From Eleusine coracana subsp. coracana (Eukaryota > Streptophyta > Magnoliopsida > Poales > Poaceae), in contig CM064427.1 of NCBI GenBank assembly GCA_032690845.1, positions 16,255,501 to 16,319,500 on the forward strand: a stretch of 64,000 nt of DNA. The letters are read 5' to 3'. A program made the position numbers and the translations under genes. Below are positions 45,208 through 57,505 of this stretch, in pieces (the first letter of the stretch is position 1; each line of letters starts with the position of its first letter). The notes beneath the pieces are model-generated. The model was not told the DNA's origin, did not search any database, and saw nothing but the letters and a program-made list of their open reading frames with translations.

Positions 45208-48200
45208 TGTAATACCCCAAAATTTTAAATATTAAATTAACTAAATAAATTGCTGCAAAATTATTTTTTTATTTATAATATGATGTTATGATTTTAAATT
45301 TTCCTTTTTAAACAAAATCCTCACTAGATGATTAAACGAGAGGAATAGGGTAAAAGAAGTTTTTGAATAATTAAAAACAACCTTGTCAAAGTGATTGTTT
45401 ATTTTTTCTACATTTATTTATTTTTGAGTGCTCATGCTCCATTTAAAAACTCCAATCCGAAATTACCTAAAATCAGGAAAAAGATTAAAACTTTTTCCCT
45501 TCTCCTCCTCTCCTTCAGGCTGAAATCCTCCTCCTCCCCTTCCTGCTCCTCGGTCCAGCGCCGCCCTCCGGCCCAGCCGCCTCCACCTCCCCTTGCTTCC
45601 TCCCGCGTGGGCCTTGCCCCTCCTCGGCCTAGCGTCGCCTCAACCCAGCCACCGTCTTCTCCCCACTGGCCGCATGCACGCTGCTGGCTAGTCCTGACCA
45701 ACTGGGTCGTGCCTGCCGAGGCCTCGGCCTAGCGGGCGGCACGGGCACGACCCGTTTATGGGTGGCCCGGTCAAGCACGAAGGAGGCCCACGTCCAATAA
45801 GGCCTGTCTAAAAAAACCGGCCCAGTAAGGTCATTCCTCACTCCCTCACGTCTCCACCGTCCACCCTAACCCTAATTCCCTGACCGCGCGGCCGCGCCTC
45901 GCGCCCCCCTCGATCGCGCTCGCGCCGCCTCCCCGCCATGCTCGCGTAGCCGCCTTTGGTGCATGCCACCGCAACCGCCGCGACCTGCCCGCGCCGTCGC
46001 TGCCGCTGCTATCTCACGCCGACGCCGTCGTTGCTCCACGCCGCAGCCGCTGCTATCTCGCACCGACGCCCGTCGTTGCTCCACCGCGCCGGCACTGTCG
46101 CAGTCGCTGCTATCTCACGTCGACGCCACCGTTGCTCCACCGCGCCACCGCCGAAGGCGTGAGGCCACCCTCCGTCGTTGCGTCGTCTCGCGCTGAGCCG
46201 CCGAGGGAGAAGCTGCTCCTCTCGTCGTGCTTACGAGGGAGCGGGCCTCAACAGGCCTTACGGGCCCGCCCGACACGCCTTGTCTTTTTCATTCCATGCC
46301 ATGGGCCAATGGCAACGCACGAAGGCCAACCCGGCATGGCTCGACTACTGTTACGTGCCGTGCCGGTCCGAAATGGATCGTGTCGGGCCTTTTCAAATTT
46401 GGGCCGGGCCGTGCCGGACGACCTGTTAGGCCAGGACTACTCCCGGCCTAGCGCACCCCTTCCCCCTCCCTTCTCCCTAGGCCGTGCGCACGCCCCTGGC
46501 CCAAGCGGCGCAGCAGCTGCCGAGTGCCCGTGGTAATATCGTCGACAAATAACTTTGCAGTCGGTAAATCATCTGTTTCCGGTAGTGCTACCTCCGGATA
46601 AATGCACGGAAGCCAACTAGCGCCGTTGTTGCCACCCGCCGCTGGAGGACCGCCAGACTTCGGCTCGGCCATCACGTGCGTGCACCTTGCCCGCCATCTC
46701 CTGTCTCCCGGCATTGCTCGCCCCGCACGCGCAGCATCCGCCCGTGGCCAACGCTGCTCACCTTGTCGCCACCTCCTTCACTACCCCATCTACCGCCAGA
46801 CGCCGCCATGACTCCCCTATTGCCAGCTCGCCACTGCAGCGTGCCGTCACTTCGGACTGCACCACCTGCCTCTTTACGACGCGCGCCCTGCCCGAGCAAT
46901 CATGTCCCGCACAACGCCACCGGCCCCCGCCGCCGTCAATGCACCTCGTCGTCGGGTCATTGAAACCGCTGGACGCGTCGCATCCACCTACAGCGTTGCA
47001 GCTCGCCCTCCCCAGCTCTGCGTTTCGCTTCCCCGCCCTCACTTGCCGACAATGCGCGACTTAACTTCGCTCGGCCGTCGCATCCCATCGACCACTAGGT
47101 GCCATGGCGACTTTGATGATCGCCGATGCCCTCGCCCCTATTCTCGCACGGTGACGACCGCAAGCCGACGCCGCCCGCCGCCCGTCACGTCGCGTCGCGC
47201 CTTAACCCCGCTGCCACGCACGCGCGCGCCGACGCAAAGAGACAAGCCGCGCACTGTTCGTGCACAGGACACCATTAACGGCAGTGTAAGAGCTTCGTCG
47301 TTTGGTTGCTCGCCTCCCGGCCGCCCGCGCCTATAAAACCGACGCGCGGCGCCCGCCTCCTCACACCAGCGCCGTCCTCGCCTCCACTCCCCCACCGAGT
47401 CCTTCGCATTTGGAGTTCTCCCCCTTCCTCCCGAGCTCCCATCCATGGCCGCCTCCATCGCAATTGCGTTGCCGCCCTTCTGCCTCCTCCCCGGCCTTCA
47501 CCTGAGATGGGCGCGCGATAAACTCATGCATCGATTTCCCCACTCGCCAATCCCTCTTTCCCCTCTCCTCCCCTGCGGCCAAACCCCCACCCTATTCGGC
47601 CATGCCGCCATGGAGGCCGAACCAGGGAAGAAGAAGCCGAGCCCTCTGTTCTCACGTGAGTAAAGGGAATTTTTGCATAAGAGCCCCTTTTGCAGTTAGC
47701 CCCCAGGTTCACCACAAATCCGTGAGCCTGGCCCATGAGCCCAGTCCACATAGCCATGGACCTGGTCCATGGAATTTCCTATATAAAAATAATTTTGGAA
47801 AATCCCAGAATTATTCCCTTTTGCGCATAAGCCCCTAACCTTCACTCTTAGTTTGTTTTAGCCCAAATCTTTTACAGAAAGACCCCTAGATTTTCTATAA
47901 TTATATTTTAGCCCTGCCATTTATACAACCAAGCACCTGATATTTTTGTAATTATAAATAGGTCCTCACGACCTTATAAAAATTACAAATAAGCCCCCAG
48001 ATCTTCCAAAAATCATACCTTTTCAACCGTAGCTTTGTTTCGGGTGATTCTCGCGCTCACGAGATCGTCCCGACACGCGAAATCTTTTGCCACCAACCAT
48101 ATTTACGTTTCCGCCATAATATTCCCCTTGTCCCCCTTAACACCATATCTTCACTGCCCGACCTCCAATTCCACCGATTCTTCCGCCTCCAACCTTCTGA

Positions 48201-49975
48201 GCCCCAACCTACCTATAATCTCGCTGGTATACACCGAACTAATCCTATCTAGAGTTTTAATTGGAGTGTTGATTATTTTTATTTATTTTATTTTCCTTGC
48301 GCTAGCTTTATGTACCGTAGTACGCGAAGAACCTGATGAGCCCGATGCTGGAGACGAAGCCCGAAGGCCTAAGTCTCAAGACGGACTCCGATACCATTAC
48401 GTGAAACGACGTAAACCATGATGTTTAAGGATTAGCATTACCAGGCAAGCTCTAACATCCTCTTGATCATATTGATCCTATGACAGTAATTTAGAAACCT
48501 ACTTAGAGCCTACTTTATATTGCATGCTCTATTGAGTGCTATTGTTGTGACTTGCTTGTATGATTGCTACCTACTTGAGTATTGGTAATTCCATTGCTAT
48601 TATCGTAACCCCTCCTTGTCTGCCTTACCCTACTACATCGTAAGCTCCACATGCACCGACACTAGATGCCTAATGTCCGGAATGCTGCTATGCTTAGAAG
48701 CGCTTAGGAACCCCGCGATGAGGTTCATCGCAACACCATATAATATACTTCTATTTTGAAAATGGGTGAAAACATGTTTGGTGGTGTGCGTATAGTACGA
48801 TGTGGATGGGTGATAAATCAACTGTGTGAAGGTGAAGTTGGGTGGGATGTACTTGGTCGAGGGCGAGACTCCTTAGTACTGGTACAGAGTACTTAGTGAT
48901 GGTGTCTTCGATGTAGATCCACCTGTCATGGATGAGTGCTTGCCCAGCCGCTCAGGAACGATAGCGAGACCTCAACTTGGTGATATTTTTAGTACAACCA
49001 CAGAACCTGTATCGGCAGCACTAACGTGGAACCTGGGTAACGCAACAAGGAAGTGTCACCCGACGAAGTAGGAACGGATTCAGGGGTTAGTTGTGATGAA
49101 AGCGGTGATACGTCCGGTACTAGGCAAGATTATATGACTATGTGTCAAAGTACAGTGATATGACTATGTGTCATACTGGTGGAACCCCTGAACTCCGTGG
49201 TGGACTTGTGTACGTGCCTGGGTGAAGCAGGAGCGTTATATGTCTCGGCGCGCAAGAGCGCATAGCCTGTGGGTACAACGTACTAAGCTCTACAGAGTTA
49301 ACTCCTAAATCATTCGGATATCCGTTGTTACTGGTCATGCCACACCAATCATTGGGCTCTTGTTGATTAGCCATAAATCAGTCTCCTTGACGTGTGAGTG
49401 GATGATGTGATACCCGTGTTTTGGAAGTGCAAGATTTGGATATGGAGATCCATCCCTTTTAAAATCTGTCGGAACTAGTGAGAATGGTTTAAACTCCCTC
49501 CTAAGCCAACCTACTAAAATATTGATAGGTCCCCTCTTTCCTTAAAATCTATTCTTAGTGAACCACGCCTGCTTAGCCGCTAGCGCAAATACTAAACCCC
49601 TTGCCTACATCCTTGCTACAATCTCAATGCATGACTTTACCCTTGAGTAGCGTTAGGACTTGCTGAGTACCTTATATACTCACGATTTGTTAGTTGTGAT
49701 TTTTAGTGAACAAACTCCCGAAGAGTAGAAGTAGTACGGTTTCGTCATATGCTCAAGTTTGCCTGTGGATGTGTTATGATATGATGGACGAGAAGTGAAC
49801 TAGTCTTCCGCGTCCAAATTCCACTGCATTTTATCTTAACCATGTTTGGTAAGTCATCCGTATATTCTCGTATTTTAGCACTATATGGATTTGAGATAAT
49901 CTGGTTGTGCGTACCAACTACTGATCTAGGGATTGGTACAGGATACATAGGACGTCCTAGAGGTGGGGTGTCACA
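45208..49975. mobile_element. Probable solo LTR of about 4.77 kb
   Basis: The segment begins TGTAATACCCCAAAATTTT and ends GGGGTGTCACA, a TG...CA pair with inverted TGT(A/G)A(T/C)ACCCC ends typical of large Gypsy LTRs. A perfect 5-bp duplication AAAAT lies on both sides (45203-45207, 49976-49980). No second copy, primer site or coding domain is present, so it is best read as a solo LTR left by recombination between two LTRs. The GC-rich part (about 45540-47650) has many overlapping ORFs on both strands that are composition artefacts. Orientation is not certain; the TATAAAA at 47332 suggests plus. Confidence 0.75.
47332..47338 (+). promoter_or_regulatory. TATA box of the long LTR
   Basis: TATAAAA follows a GC-rich stretch and precedes a C-rich, leader-like sequence, as expected for the U3-R boundary of an LTR read on the plus strand. 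Confidence 0.5.
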
Positions 49976-50661
49976 AAAATATAATACACTCGGCAAACAT
50001 TGACTTTGTCGAGTGTACTATATTTTATACTCTACAAAGACTCTCTTTTATAATCAAACGTGCTTTTCATTGACAAAATTATTTCAAATAAAAAAGTATT
50101 GCACTATAAAGTTGTATAACTTATGAAGATCTGCAACTTTTGTTTCATTAATTTGTTCATTTGACAAAGTGGAAGTAGCATTGTTCACAAATCTTATATG
50201 TCTCACCGAATATTTCATGAAACTATATTAGACTATTAGATTTTATGAATATTATTATAGATCAAATTAAGTAATGATAAATTAATCAAAATAAAATTTA
50301 TAGGTATTCAAAAGTTATACAACTTTGTAGTTCAAATTTTTTTATTTGAATTAATTTACTGTTTTAAAATATAGTTTTAATTAATCTTTGTGGTGTGCCA
50401 AGAGAAAAACACTCGGCAAAAAAGGACTTTGCAGAGTGTTAGAAAAAAAAAATACTCGGCAAAGAGCATATTTATCGTGCGCCAAGAAAAACACATAGCA
50501 AACACCCATCTTTGCCGTTTGTTAATTTGTTTTACACACGACAAAGATTTTGCCCTCTTTTTTAATTTAGCACACTGCAAACACCATCTTTGTCGTGTAC
50601 CCGAAATAAAACACACGTCAAAGTTTCAGGCACACGACAAAGATTGATTTTCCCGTAGTGA

Positions 50662-52199
50662 CGTATGTTTCGTTGGTTTTAGGGATACACCAATGAAAAT
50701 ACAGATGAAGTGACTGTTAGTTGCATAAATGAAATATTTAAAGTTGAAGTAAACGATGAGATAAGAGAACTCGGTCACTAACATTACTATTGGCGTGCAT
50801 GTATTGTTTCTGATTGTCTTCACGTTCTTCTTTTGAATCAAGAGAATAAAAGTTGCTTCCTATTATCCTCCATGTAGTTCTTTCAAAAAAAAAATGTCTC
50901 CATTCCTCATGTTACATTGGATGTCTTCGTCTTCCTCAGGTGCACGGTTGGGCATTGAATCGAAAAAAATACCTCAGATGCCTACGTTCGTCAAGAGGAT
51001 AAGGATCGCTAAGTGCCTGATCTGGGCCTCCAAGGTCTCTGGCGGTGAGACAAGGACAGCTCCAGCCGCCAGGATGACCCCGAAGTGTACGTACTATGTA
51101 GTTTGACTTCACTGGCAGTGGGAGATGCTTGGAAAGGTGGCTGAACCAACAATCTGGGTGATGAACAATGCCGGTGAGTGGACGGCTGTTGGCAGTAGGA
51201 CGACACATTCCTTTTACCAACGGGGGAAGAGGTAAATTGCCCACTTCCCCGTGTAGTGAAAGAAAAGTCATAGATCTATGAATGGATGATATCGATGGAA
51301 TCATGAATCAACTAATGATCCCCATTTGGATGATATAAATTCTTTTAAATGACAGGAGCCATGTGTGTCGTGTTGCTTTTCTTGCGAAGTGACGAAAAGT
51401 TTAAAACCTACATGGATTAATATTGATAATTCAGTTTAGCTCTGATGTTGCTTGGATTGATCAGCACTGATGCATAAAATGTTTATTTTTCTGGCATGTT
51501 GATGCTTTTTTTTGGTGAATTCAGAGTTCTTACGTGAGTACCTAAGAGCAATCCGAGCTACATCCTGCTGATACCTTGTCACCTTGCTATATACATATGA
51601 CATCGTGATTTATGTATACATAGAATGTTCATATTTATTTTGTCTAGGTTTTGATTTTGCTCTTGATTTGATCATCATTTAGCACCCAACTAATGAAAAA
51701 CATGTTTTCAGAACCCAAAAATCTGTATTATCTTTTTTTTTGGTATGCAATCTGTTGGATATAAAAGTCATCTAGACATTTAATTAAGTATACTACATGA
51801 AAAGAAATAGAGTAGCACTTTTTTTTAGAACCAAAATAATAATAATATAAATAAAAGGAGTGAGACAAAAGAGTGGGAACACTTACGCATATATGAACAA
51901 GAGTGGGTACTTTCCTAGTTTTATTTTTAAGACAATCGGGCCCATGGATATGCTAAATATCTGCTGCAGAAAACTTGATTTATGGGCCTTTGTTCGTGGC
52001 CGGATGGATTGGGCAGGATTAGTATTGGCCGGGCCTATGAAAAAGTTAAGTATTGAATCAGCATGCCATCAAGGGGCAGGAAGGCAGTATCCCCAGAATG
52101 GAGTTCTCGATTCCCGCTGGTGAAGGTACGCAACCTGGTTGCAGCGGCTTTGGACCATGGGCCGATTGAACTAATCTGGGAGGCGAGGTAAGAAAGACC
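50662..52199. other. Spacer without a supported gene
   Basis: AT-rich DNA with a GC-richer patch at about 50930-51260. Short ORFs there (for example 50936-51304 on the minus strand) have no recognisable domain. No transposon ends were found. Confidence 0.5.
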
Positions 52200-53328
52200 T
52201 TAGAGACAGAGGCGCTTCAGATGTGAGACCATGTGAGAGACCCATAAGGAATATGCCTCGATGGTGACCGAAGCGTGGAATAAGGAGATACAAGCGACTA
52301 CTGTGGAGGAGTTGCACAATAAGTTGGGCGATGTGTCGAGAAGAATGGAAGGATGGAGCAGGATGACCTTTGGTCATGTATGCCGAGAGCTTGCGAGACT
52401 CAAGGCGGAACTCGAGCAACTACAAGCCAACCTTTCTTGACAAGGGCCGAACCATGTGGAACTGAAAATTGTTGAACACATTATGGAACTCAATCACAAG
52501 GAGGAACTTATGTGGAAGCAGAGGGCTAGAATCCAATGTCTTGCAGCGGGGGACAAGAACACACAATTTTTTCACCTTTGGGCAAGCAAGAGGAGAAGGA
52601 GAAACACGATAGTTAAGCTAAAGAAAGTAGATGGTCAGGTCACGAAAGAAGTGGTGGAGATGAGGCGCATGATCACTGATTTCTACAGCCATTTATTCAC
52701 CTCCGAAGGAACCAAGGACATGGAGGTTGTGCTAAGTACGGTAACTATTAAAGTTACACCGGAGATGAATGAGTGATTGACTGCACCTTTTATGTCGTAG
52801 AAAATAAAGGATGCACTCTTTCAAATGTTCCCTACAGAAGCCCTAGAGCCTGATGGGTTCCCGGCACACTTCTTTCAATGACACCGGGACTTGTGTGGGG
52901 ATGAGGTAACTGAGGTAGTGTTGAAAATTTTGAGCGGCGAAGACGACCCAGCTACTATCAACAACACTTCTATAGTGCTGATTCCAAAGGTTGCGAGCCC
53001 AGATGAGTTAACTGAATTTCGACCAATTAGCATGTGCAATGTAATCTATAAAATAGCTTCCAAGATAGTGGCGAATAGGTTGAAGAGTGTGCTACTGGAG
53101 ATCATTTCTGAGGAACAATCGGCCTTTGTCCCGGGGAGATTGATCATGAACAATATTATCACAGCATATGAATGCCTACATTTTATGAAGCAGAAGCGGG
53201 TGCGTGATCTCAGGTGTTGTGCATTGAAACTTGACATGAAGAAGGCGTATAATTATGTTGAGTGGACCTATCTCCAGGCTATTATGCCGCGACTTGGTTT
53301 TCATTGCAACTATGTGGAGATGGTGATG
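52200..53328 (+). pseudogene. L1-type LINE ORF2 fragment, reverse transcriptase (part 1)
   Basis: Non-LTR retrotransposon RT with several stops. The linker typical of plant L1 elements is readable (THKEYASMVTEAW from about 52240, then RMEGWSRMTFGHV). DKNTQFFHLWASKRRRRNTI (about 52554) follows, then the RT blocks PEALEPDGFPAHFFQ, FRPISMCNVIYKIASK and SAFVPGRLIMNN, and the first catalytic Asp in LDMKKAYNYVEW (about 53230). An endonuclease domain was not seen upstream, so it looks 5'-truncated. The frame is cut at 53328 by the insertion of a Gypsy element and resumes at 63464. Confidence 0.9.
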
Positions 53329-55012
53329 TGTTGGCACTTCCAAGTGCCCCTTTTATATGTGAATATTACCCCAATTAGAGCATAACTGATACTAATTTAG
53401 GCCATTTACCTATGATATTGCCTATATATTTGTATATGCGTTGTTTTGGAGCTTTATTATAGAAACAGGTAAAAATGGTGATTAATGCGATGATGGAGAG
53501 GACAGGAGTCTAGAACCGACAAAAAGCACTGAAGAAGTCCAGTGCGCCGATCGGCGCAGCCCATGAGCCGATCGGCGCAAGGGTGTTTTGACCCACAGAT
53601 GTGACTGAGGCCCATTCCACATGTTTATGGAAGTTTATCTGCGCAAGACACTTGAAGATATTTTTCTAAGAAGAATTATGCAACTTCAAGAAGATTTATG
53701 GAACTCCAAGATCCTAACGTGCAGTACAAGACTTTATATCGAAGGAAAATGCCCACATGGCAGCTGTGGAAGACAGAGAAACTGACTCAGAGAAGAAACC
53801 AGAGAAGACACGGCTTGCGCCGATCGGCGCAATCCTGCACCGATCGACGCAACCGCCTTATTTGCTAGAAATCGAGTCCTTTACGAGTAGAAAACCTATA
53901 AATACTTGTAAAATCTCGCCGCAGAAGGAGGAGGCGAGTAGCAAACCTATAAATACTTGTAAACTCTCGCCGTAGAAGGAGGAGGCGACAGAGGGACACA
54001 AGATCCGTGAGTTAGAGCCATCGGGGCTTGCCCCATTAGAATAGATCTCTAGTTGAGTTTCAAGAACCATTGGAGTCAAGAGTTGATCCGTCAAGGTAGG
54101 CCATCTCGACGGGGATGAATCTTACTCTATGTATCTCAAGGATGATTGAATATGTTGATGATGGTTTTGGTGATTTGTCTATCTTGATTCTATAATCATG
54201 CATGTGCTTATTCCAATTGCTTAGTTCTAGGCTAAGTAAGTAGATATTATCTTAATTGTGGTGATTAGGATAGTATTCAGACATTGTATTAATAATAGTT
54301 GCTTGATGATGCCAGTAGTGTGGTTTAGCAGTGATAGCACTAAGCCTTCGCAGCACTATTGGATAGTTGAGTAGGGTAAGATACTCGCGCGATTAAGGGT
54401 TTCCTCCCGGCAGTGATAAATCGGGAGCCGCTCGGAAAGCAGGGTGGTCTTACTCATTATAGGTTTTTATTGATCTATGTAATTACCCATTATGATGCTA
54501 TTCAATTAGACTATCTGGTTACGATCTCACTAGTAGATATATGGCTACTCACTTACCAGCATAGGTTTACAAGATCTAGAACACTTTGGCTTAGCTTCAC
54601 TGGTGTGCTGATCGGCTCAACTCCTGCGCCGATTGGCGCAACAACTTCGGCTTAGATCCACCATTGTGCCGATCGGCTCAATTCCAGCGCCGATCGATGC
54701 AACCACCGATTCACTAGATCTTGCGCACTTTTGTTTAGTTTCACCAGCGTGCCGATCGGCTCGACTCCCGCGTCGATTGACGCAATGACAGATTCACTGT
54801 CTGGCGCACCCTTGCGCTGGCCAGTCTCCCCCTCATGCAACCTGACTTTGACAGTAGCCTTGACTAGATCTTTTACTGTTAATTTGTTTAATAAATCTCT
54901 AAGGTCCCACTGGATTCGATAAACCTTGGAATACTCAATTCAAGGGAAAAAGTGCTACAATCGTACACCGTCCTCTTGTGGTATATAAGTGGGTGCGTAG
55001 ATACGACCAACA
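53329..55012 (+). repeat. 5' LTR of the Athila-like element
   Basis: 1684 bp. It carries five palindrome pairs (two before and three after the TATA boxes) and a duplicated promoter segment (53886-53990) that the 3' LTR lacks, which explains the 49-base length difference. Confidence 0.95.
53886..53990 (+). promoter_or_regulatory. Tandemly duplicated TATA segment in the 5' LTR
   Basis: A unit of about 51 bp (CCTATAAATACTTGTAAA followed by CTCGCCGCAGAAGGAGGAGG) occurs twice in a row, so that TATAAATA lies at 53897 and again at 53948. The 3' LTR has a single copy (TATAAATA at about 62393). The duplication therefore arose in this copy after, or during, its last replication cycle. Confidence 0.9.
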
Positions 55013-55025
55013 AGCTTTCTTTTTC

Positions 55026-55039
55026 TGGCGCCGTTGTCG
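55026..55039 (+). other. Primer binding site of the Athila-like element
   Basis: TGGCGCCGTTGTCG, 13 bases after the LTR end, resembles the Asp-tRNA primer site of Athila and Tat lineages. Confidence 0.75.
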
Positions 55040-55129
55040 AGGACCATAGCAGGTTTTTAAACATTGTTTGATGTATTAGTGTTTAGTCATTGTGCTTTAC
55101 TTGTCTCTCTAATACATATATTCTGTTAA

Positions 55130-56209
55130 GTGAAACTAACAGGTATAGACGGTCCTAAGTCAAACAAACCCTCTAATTACGCCGATGATCCAGAAAGACT
55201 CTTACATAAGAAGGGAACAGCGGAGAAGAGAAGCAAGTCACTTGGAGATTTGGAAGCAGTTCGCGCAACACCTCGAGTATTATTCACAATAGAAGACTCA
55301 GTTCAAGAGCAAGAAAAAGAGGAGATGGCAGAGATGCCTATGGTTAATCGTCTCAAGCCACAATTGACTAGTATTATCAAGACAGATTTCCAAGAAGCTC
55401 AGGATCAACTTCCGTATCAATTGGAGAGATATGTTGGAATAGTGGCGCAACAACCGTTCACAGGTGCAGAAGATTCCAATCATCACTTGCAACACTTCCT
55501 TGAAGTTTGCAGCACATTCAAGATAGCGGGATTGACAGGAGATCGAGCGCGTGTGAGGCTGTTCCCCTTCTCTCTAGTTGGACGCCCCAATGAATGGTAC
55601 AATGGATCGAAAAACACAGTGAAAACGGTGTGGAACACATTAGCAGCTGAATTCTTGGCCAAATACTTTCCCCCCGGTAAGATTCAAGCTTTGAAAAATA
55701 AGATTCCTGGATTTACATAGAATATTGATGAGAGCATTGGAGAAGCATGGGAAAGATACAATAAGCATATGGATGCATTTCCTCATCATGGTCTGACGGT
55801 TGGAGAAGTTGTTGAGAAGTTCTACACAGGATTGAATCTTTTGTCACGTCAACATTTGGACACCTCAGCTGCAGGATCATTCATGTGAAAAACCCCCACC
55901 GAAGCTAAGAATTTGATCAAGTTGTTAGTTAAAAATCAATCGTGTCATGGTGAGAGAAGCTCAAGGAATTTGCAACCTTCAAAAGGAGTAGCGAAAAGTG
56001 TGATTGAGAAGACTCACGAAGACTTGATTATAGATCGCCTCGATGCTATTCAAAGGAGGTTAGACAATAATCTTCATATCCCTAAGGAAGAGACACTCAA
56101 GCTGGCGGAATCACGCTTCATATGTAGTGAGTGTGGAGAATTTGGTCATGTGCAGAAAGATTGCCCCGAAGAGATGAAGATCCTAGAATATATAAAGAAT
56201 AGTGGATGA
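55130..56209 (+). pseudogene. Gypsy gag (capsid and zinc knuckle), with internal stops
   Basis: The open frame 55130-55720 has no ATG at its start and shows the retrotransposon gag core (VRLFPFSLVGRPNEWYNG, then FLAKYFPPGKIQALKNKI). A TAG at 55718-55720 and a TGA near 55886 interrupt it. The same protein continues (YNKHMDAFPHHGL, then FYTGLNLLSRQHLDTSAAGS) to a CCHC knuckle CSECGEFGHVQKDC (about 56136). The LVGRPNEWY core resembles Athila and Tat gags. Not functional as it stands. Confidence 0.85.
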
Positions 56210-56257
56210 AAGCCCCAATATCAGCAACAATGAAGTTCTTTCTCTCCTAGTTCGTCG

Positions 56258-57505
56258 ATGCAAAATTTTATCCCACTTCGTCTCCAATGTCACGAGTTCT
56301 TTCAAGCTCAAGAGAAGATCAACAAGGACAATCAAGCTAAATTCAAGGAGATTGATCGTGTCCTTAAGAGAATTAATGACAAGGTGATAGAAATTGGGAG
56401 CTCTAACGAGCAGATTTTGAAGCATACCAAGATTATGGAGCAACAGATGGGACAGCTATTGCAAGCCATTCAAGGGAACAAGGGGGCTATTCCTGGCAAT
56501 ACGATGTCTGCAGAGCAGTTGAAGGCAATAGCTACACGATCAGGAAAACAAACAGAAGATCCAGAGCACTCTGTGGGAGCAAAGAAGCCTCGCGCCGATC
56601 GGCGCACACCGAGCGCCGATCGGCGCAACAACCCTGTCAGCGCCGATCGGCTCCCTGAAAGCGCTGATTGGCGCAAGGAGGATGATGACCTCTCTGGTCT
56701 GAAGATGGGCGTGGAGACAGAAGAGCATGACCCTGCCACATTTCTAGATACTCAACTACTGACGAAGACAGAAAGAGCGCGACAACACGACGAGCAGTTT
56801 GTAAGATTCGTCGATATTATGAGGAAGCTTTACATTAATGTTCCTTTTGTTGACGCTATCCAAGTTCCCACCTATGCCAAATACTTTAAGGACATGATGC
56901 AAAACAAGAAGTCTCTAGTTTCTGAGGAGGCTGTGAAGGTCACTAAGGAACTAACGGCGGCAATCAATGATGTTGCACTGGAGAAGAAAACCGACCCTGG
57001 ATCACCAAGCATCAAATGCATGATTGGAGCAAGGATATTTGATAGGTGCTTGTGCGATCTTGGAGCAAGCGTAAGTGTTATGCCCCGTCATATATTCACA
57101 AATCTCAATTTGCCTGAATTAGAGCCTATGGGTATATGTTTGGAGTTAGCCGATCAATCGGTACGCTTCCTTGATGGAATTGCTGAGGATGTGCCTGTTC
57201 AAATTGGAGATCATATCGTCCCTGTTGATTTTATTGTGCTTGATATGGATAAGAGGACGAGGACCCTGTTGATCTTAGGCAGACCCTTCTTGAGTACAAC
57301 AAAGGCAAGTATTGATGTTGGGAGTGGTGAGATAAGCTTTAATATAAGTGGGACTCCCTACTCTTTCAAGTTTCGCCCAAAGGAAGAAGAGTGCTGTGCT
57401 ATTGATGAAGTAAAAAGATACAAGACACCGTGGCAACGTGGCATCGAAAGTAATTGGAGGGGATATATGGATAGGTCGTCCAAGCTATATGAACCATGGA
57501 GATAA
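56258..57505 (+). CDS. Gag-protease region with ADRR repeats (Athila-like)
   Basis: An open frame of 415 codons. The first third predicts a coiled coil (KEIDRVLKRINDKVIEIGSS, then ILKHTKIMEQQMGQLLQ). Residues about 110-146 hold four short repeats, ADRRTP, ADRRNN, ADRLPE and ADWRKE, each encoded by a copy of the palindrome described for this element. The next part (KLYINVPFVDAIQVPTYAKY) is the usual link to the protease, whose active site reads CDLGASVSVMP, with Gly-Ala after Leu in place of DTG/DSG; flap and wall residues (LLILGRPFLSTTKASIDV) are typical. The stop at 57503-57505 ends the frame: RT does not follow. In autonomous elements pol would begin here. Confidence 0.85.
   Translation: MQNFIPLRLQCHEFFQAQEKINKDNQAKFKEIDRVLKRINDKVIEIGSSNEQILKHTKIMEQQMGQLLQAIQGNKGAIPGNTMSAEQLKAIATRSGKQTEDPEHSVGAKKPRADRRTPSADRRNNPVSADRLPESADWRKEDDDLSGLKMGVETEEHDPATFLDTQLLTKTERARQHDEQFVRFVDIMRKLYINVPFVDAIQVPTYAKYFKDMMQNKKSLVSEEAVKVTKELTAAINDVALEKKTDPGSPSIKCMIGARIFDRCLCDLGASVSVMPRHIFTNLNLPELEPMGICLELADQSVRFLDGIAEDVPVQIGDHIVPVDFIVLDMDKRTRTLLILGRPFLSTTKASIDVGSGEISFNISGTPYSFKFRPKEEECCAIDEVKRYKTPWQRGIESNWRGYMDRSSKLYEPWR
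56588..56673 (+). repeat. Four palindromes inside the coding frame
   Basis: Four copies of the GCGCCGATCGGCGC-type motif (centres 56598, 56619, 56646, 56667), spaced 21, 27 and 21 bp. All spacings are multiples of three, so each is read in the same frame as Ala-Asp-Arg/Trp-Arg. Confidence 0.95.

Larger units (their letters stand above)
44806..50661. mobile_element. Non-autonomous CACTA element, split by a long solo LTR
   Basis: The right end reads TTTTCCCGTAGTG at 50661, the exact reverse of a CACTACGGGAAAA terminus. The left end (CATACGGTAAAAAATCTG, 44806) is a decayed version. Both ends carry many subterminal CACTCGGCAAA and ACACGACAAAG motifs in both orientations, the known architecture of grass CACTA elements. 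Without the inserted LTR it would be about 1.1 kb and has no transposase. No clean 3-bp duplication is visible. Confidence 0.75.

Noticed and set aside
45391..47838. Many GC-rich ORFs on both strands that look like Pro/Ala/Arg-rich proteins
   Set aside because: They overlap in all frames, have low-complexity content and lie inside a probable solo LTR; composition explains them.
44801..50664. A 3-bp target duplication for the CACTA element
   Set aside because: Flanks GTA and ACG do not match; the left terminus is decayed, so the duplication cannot be claimed.
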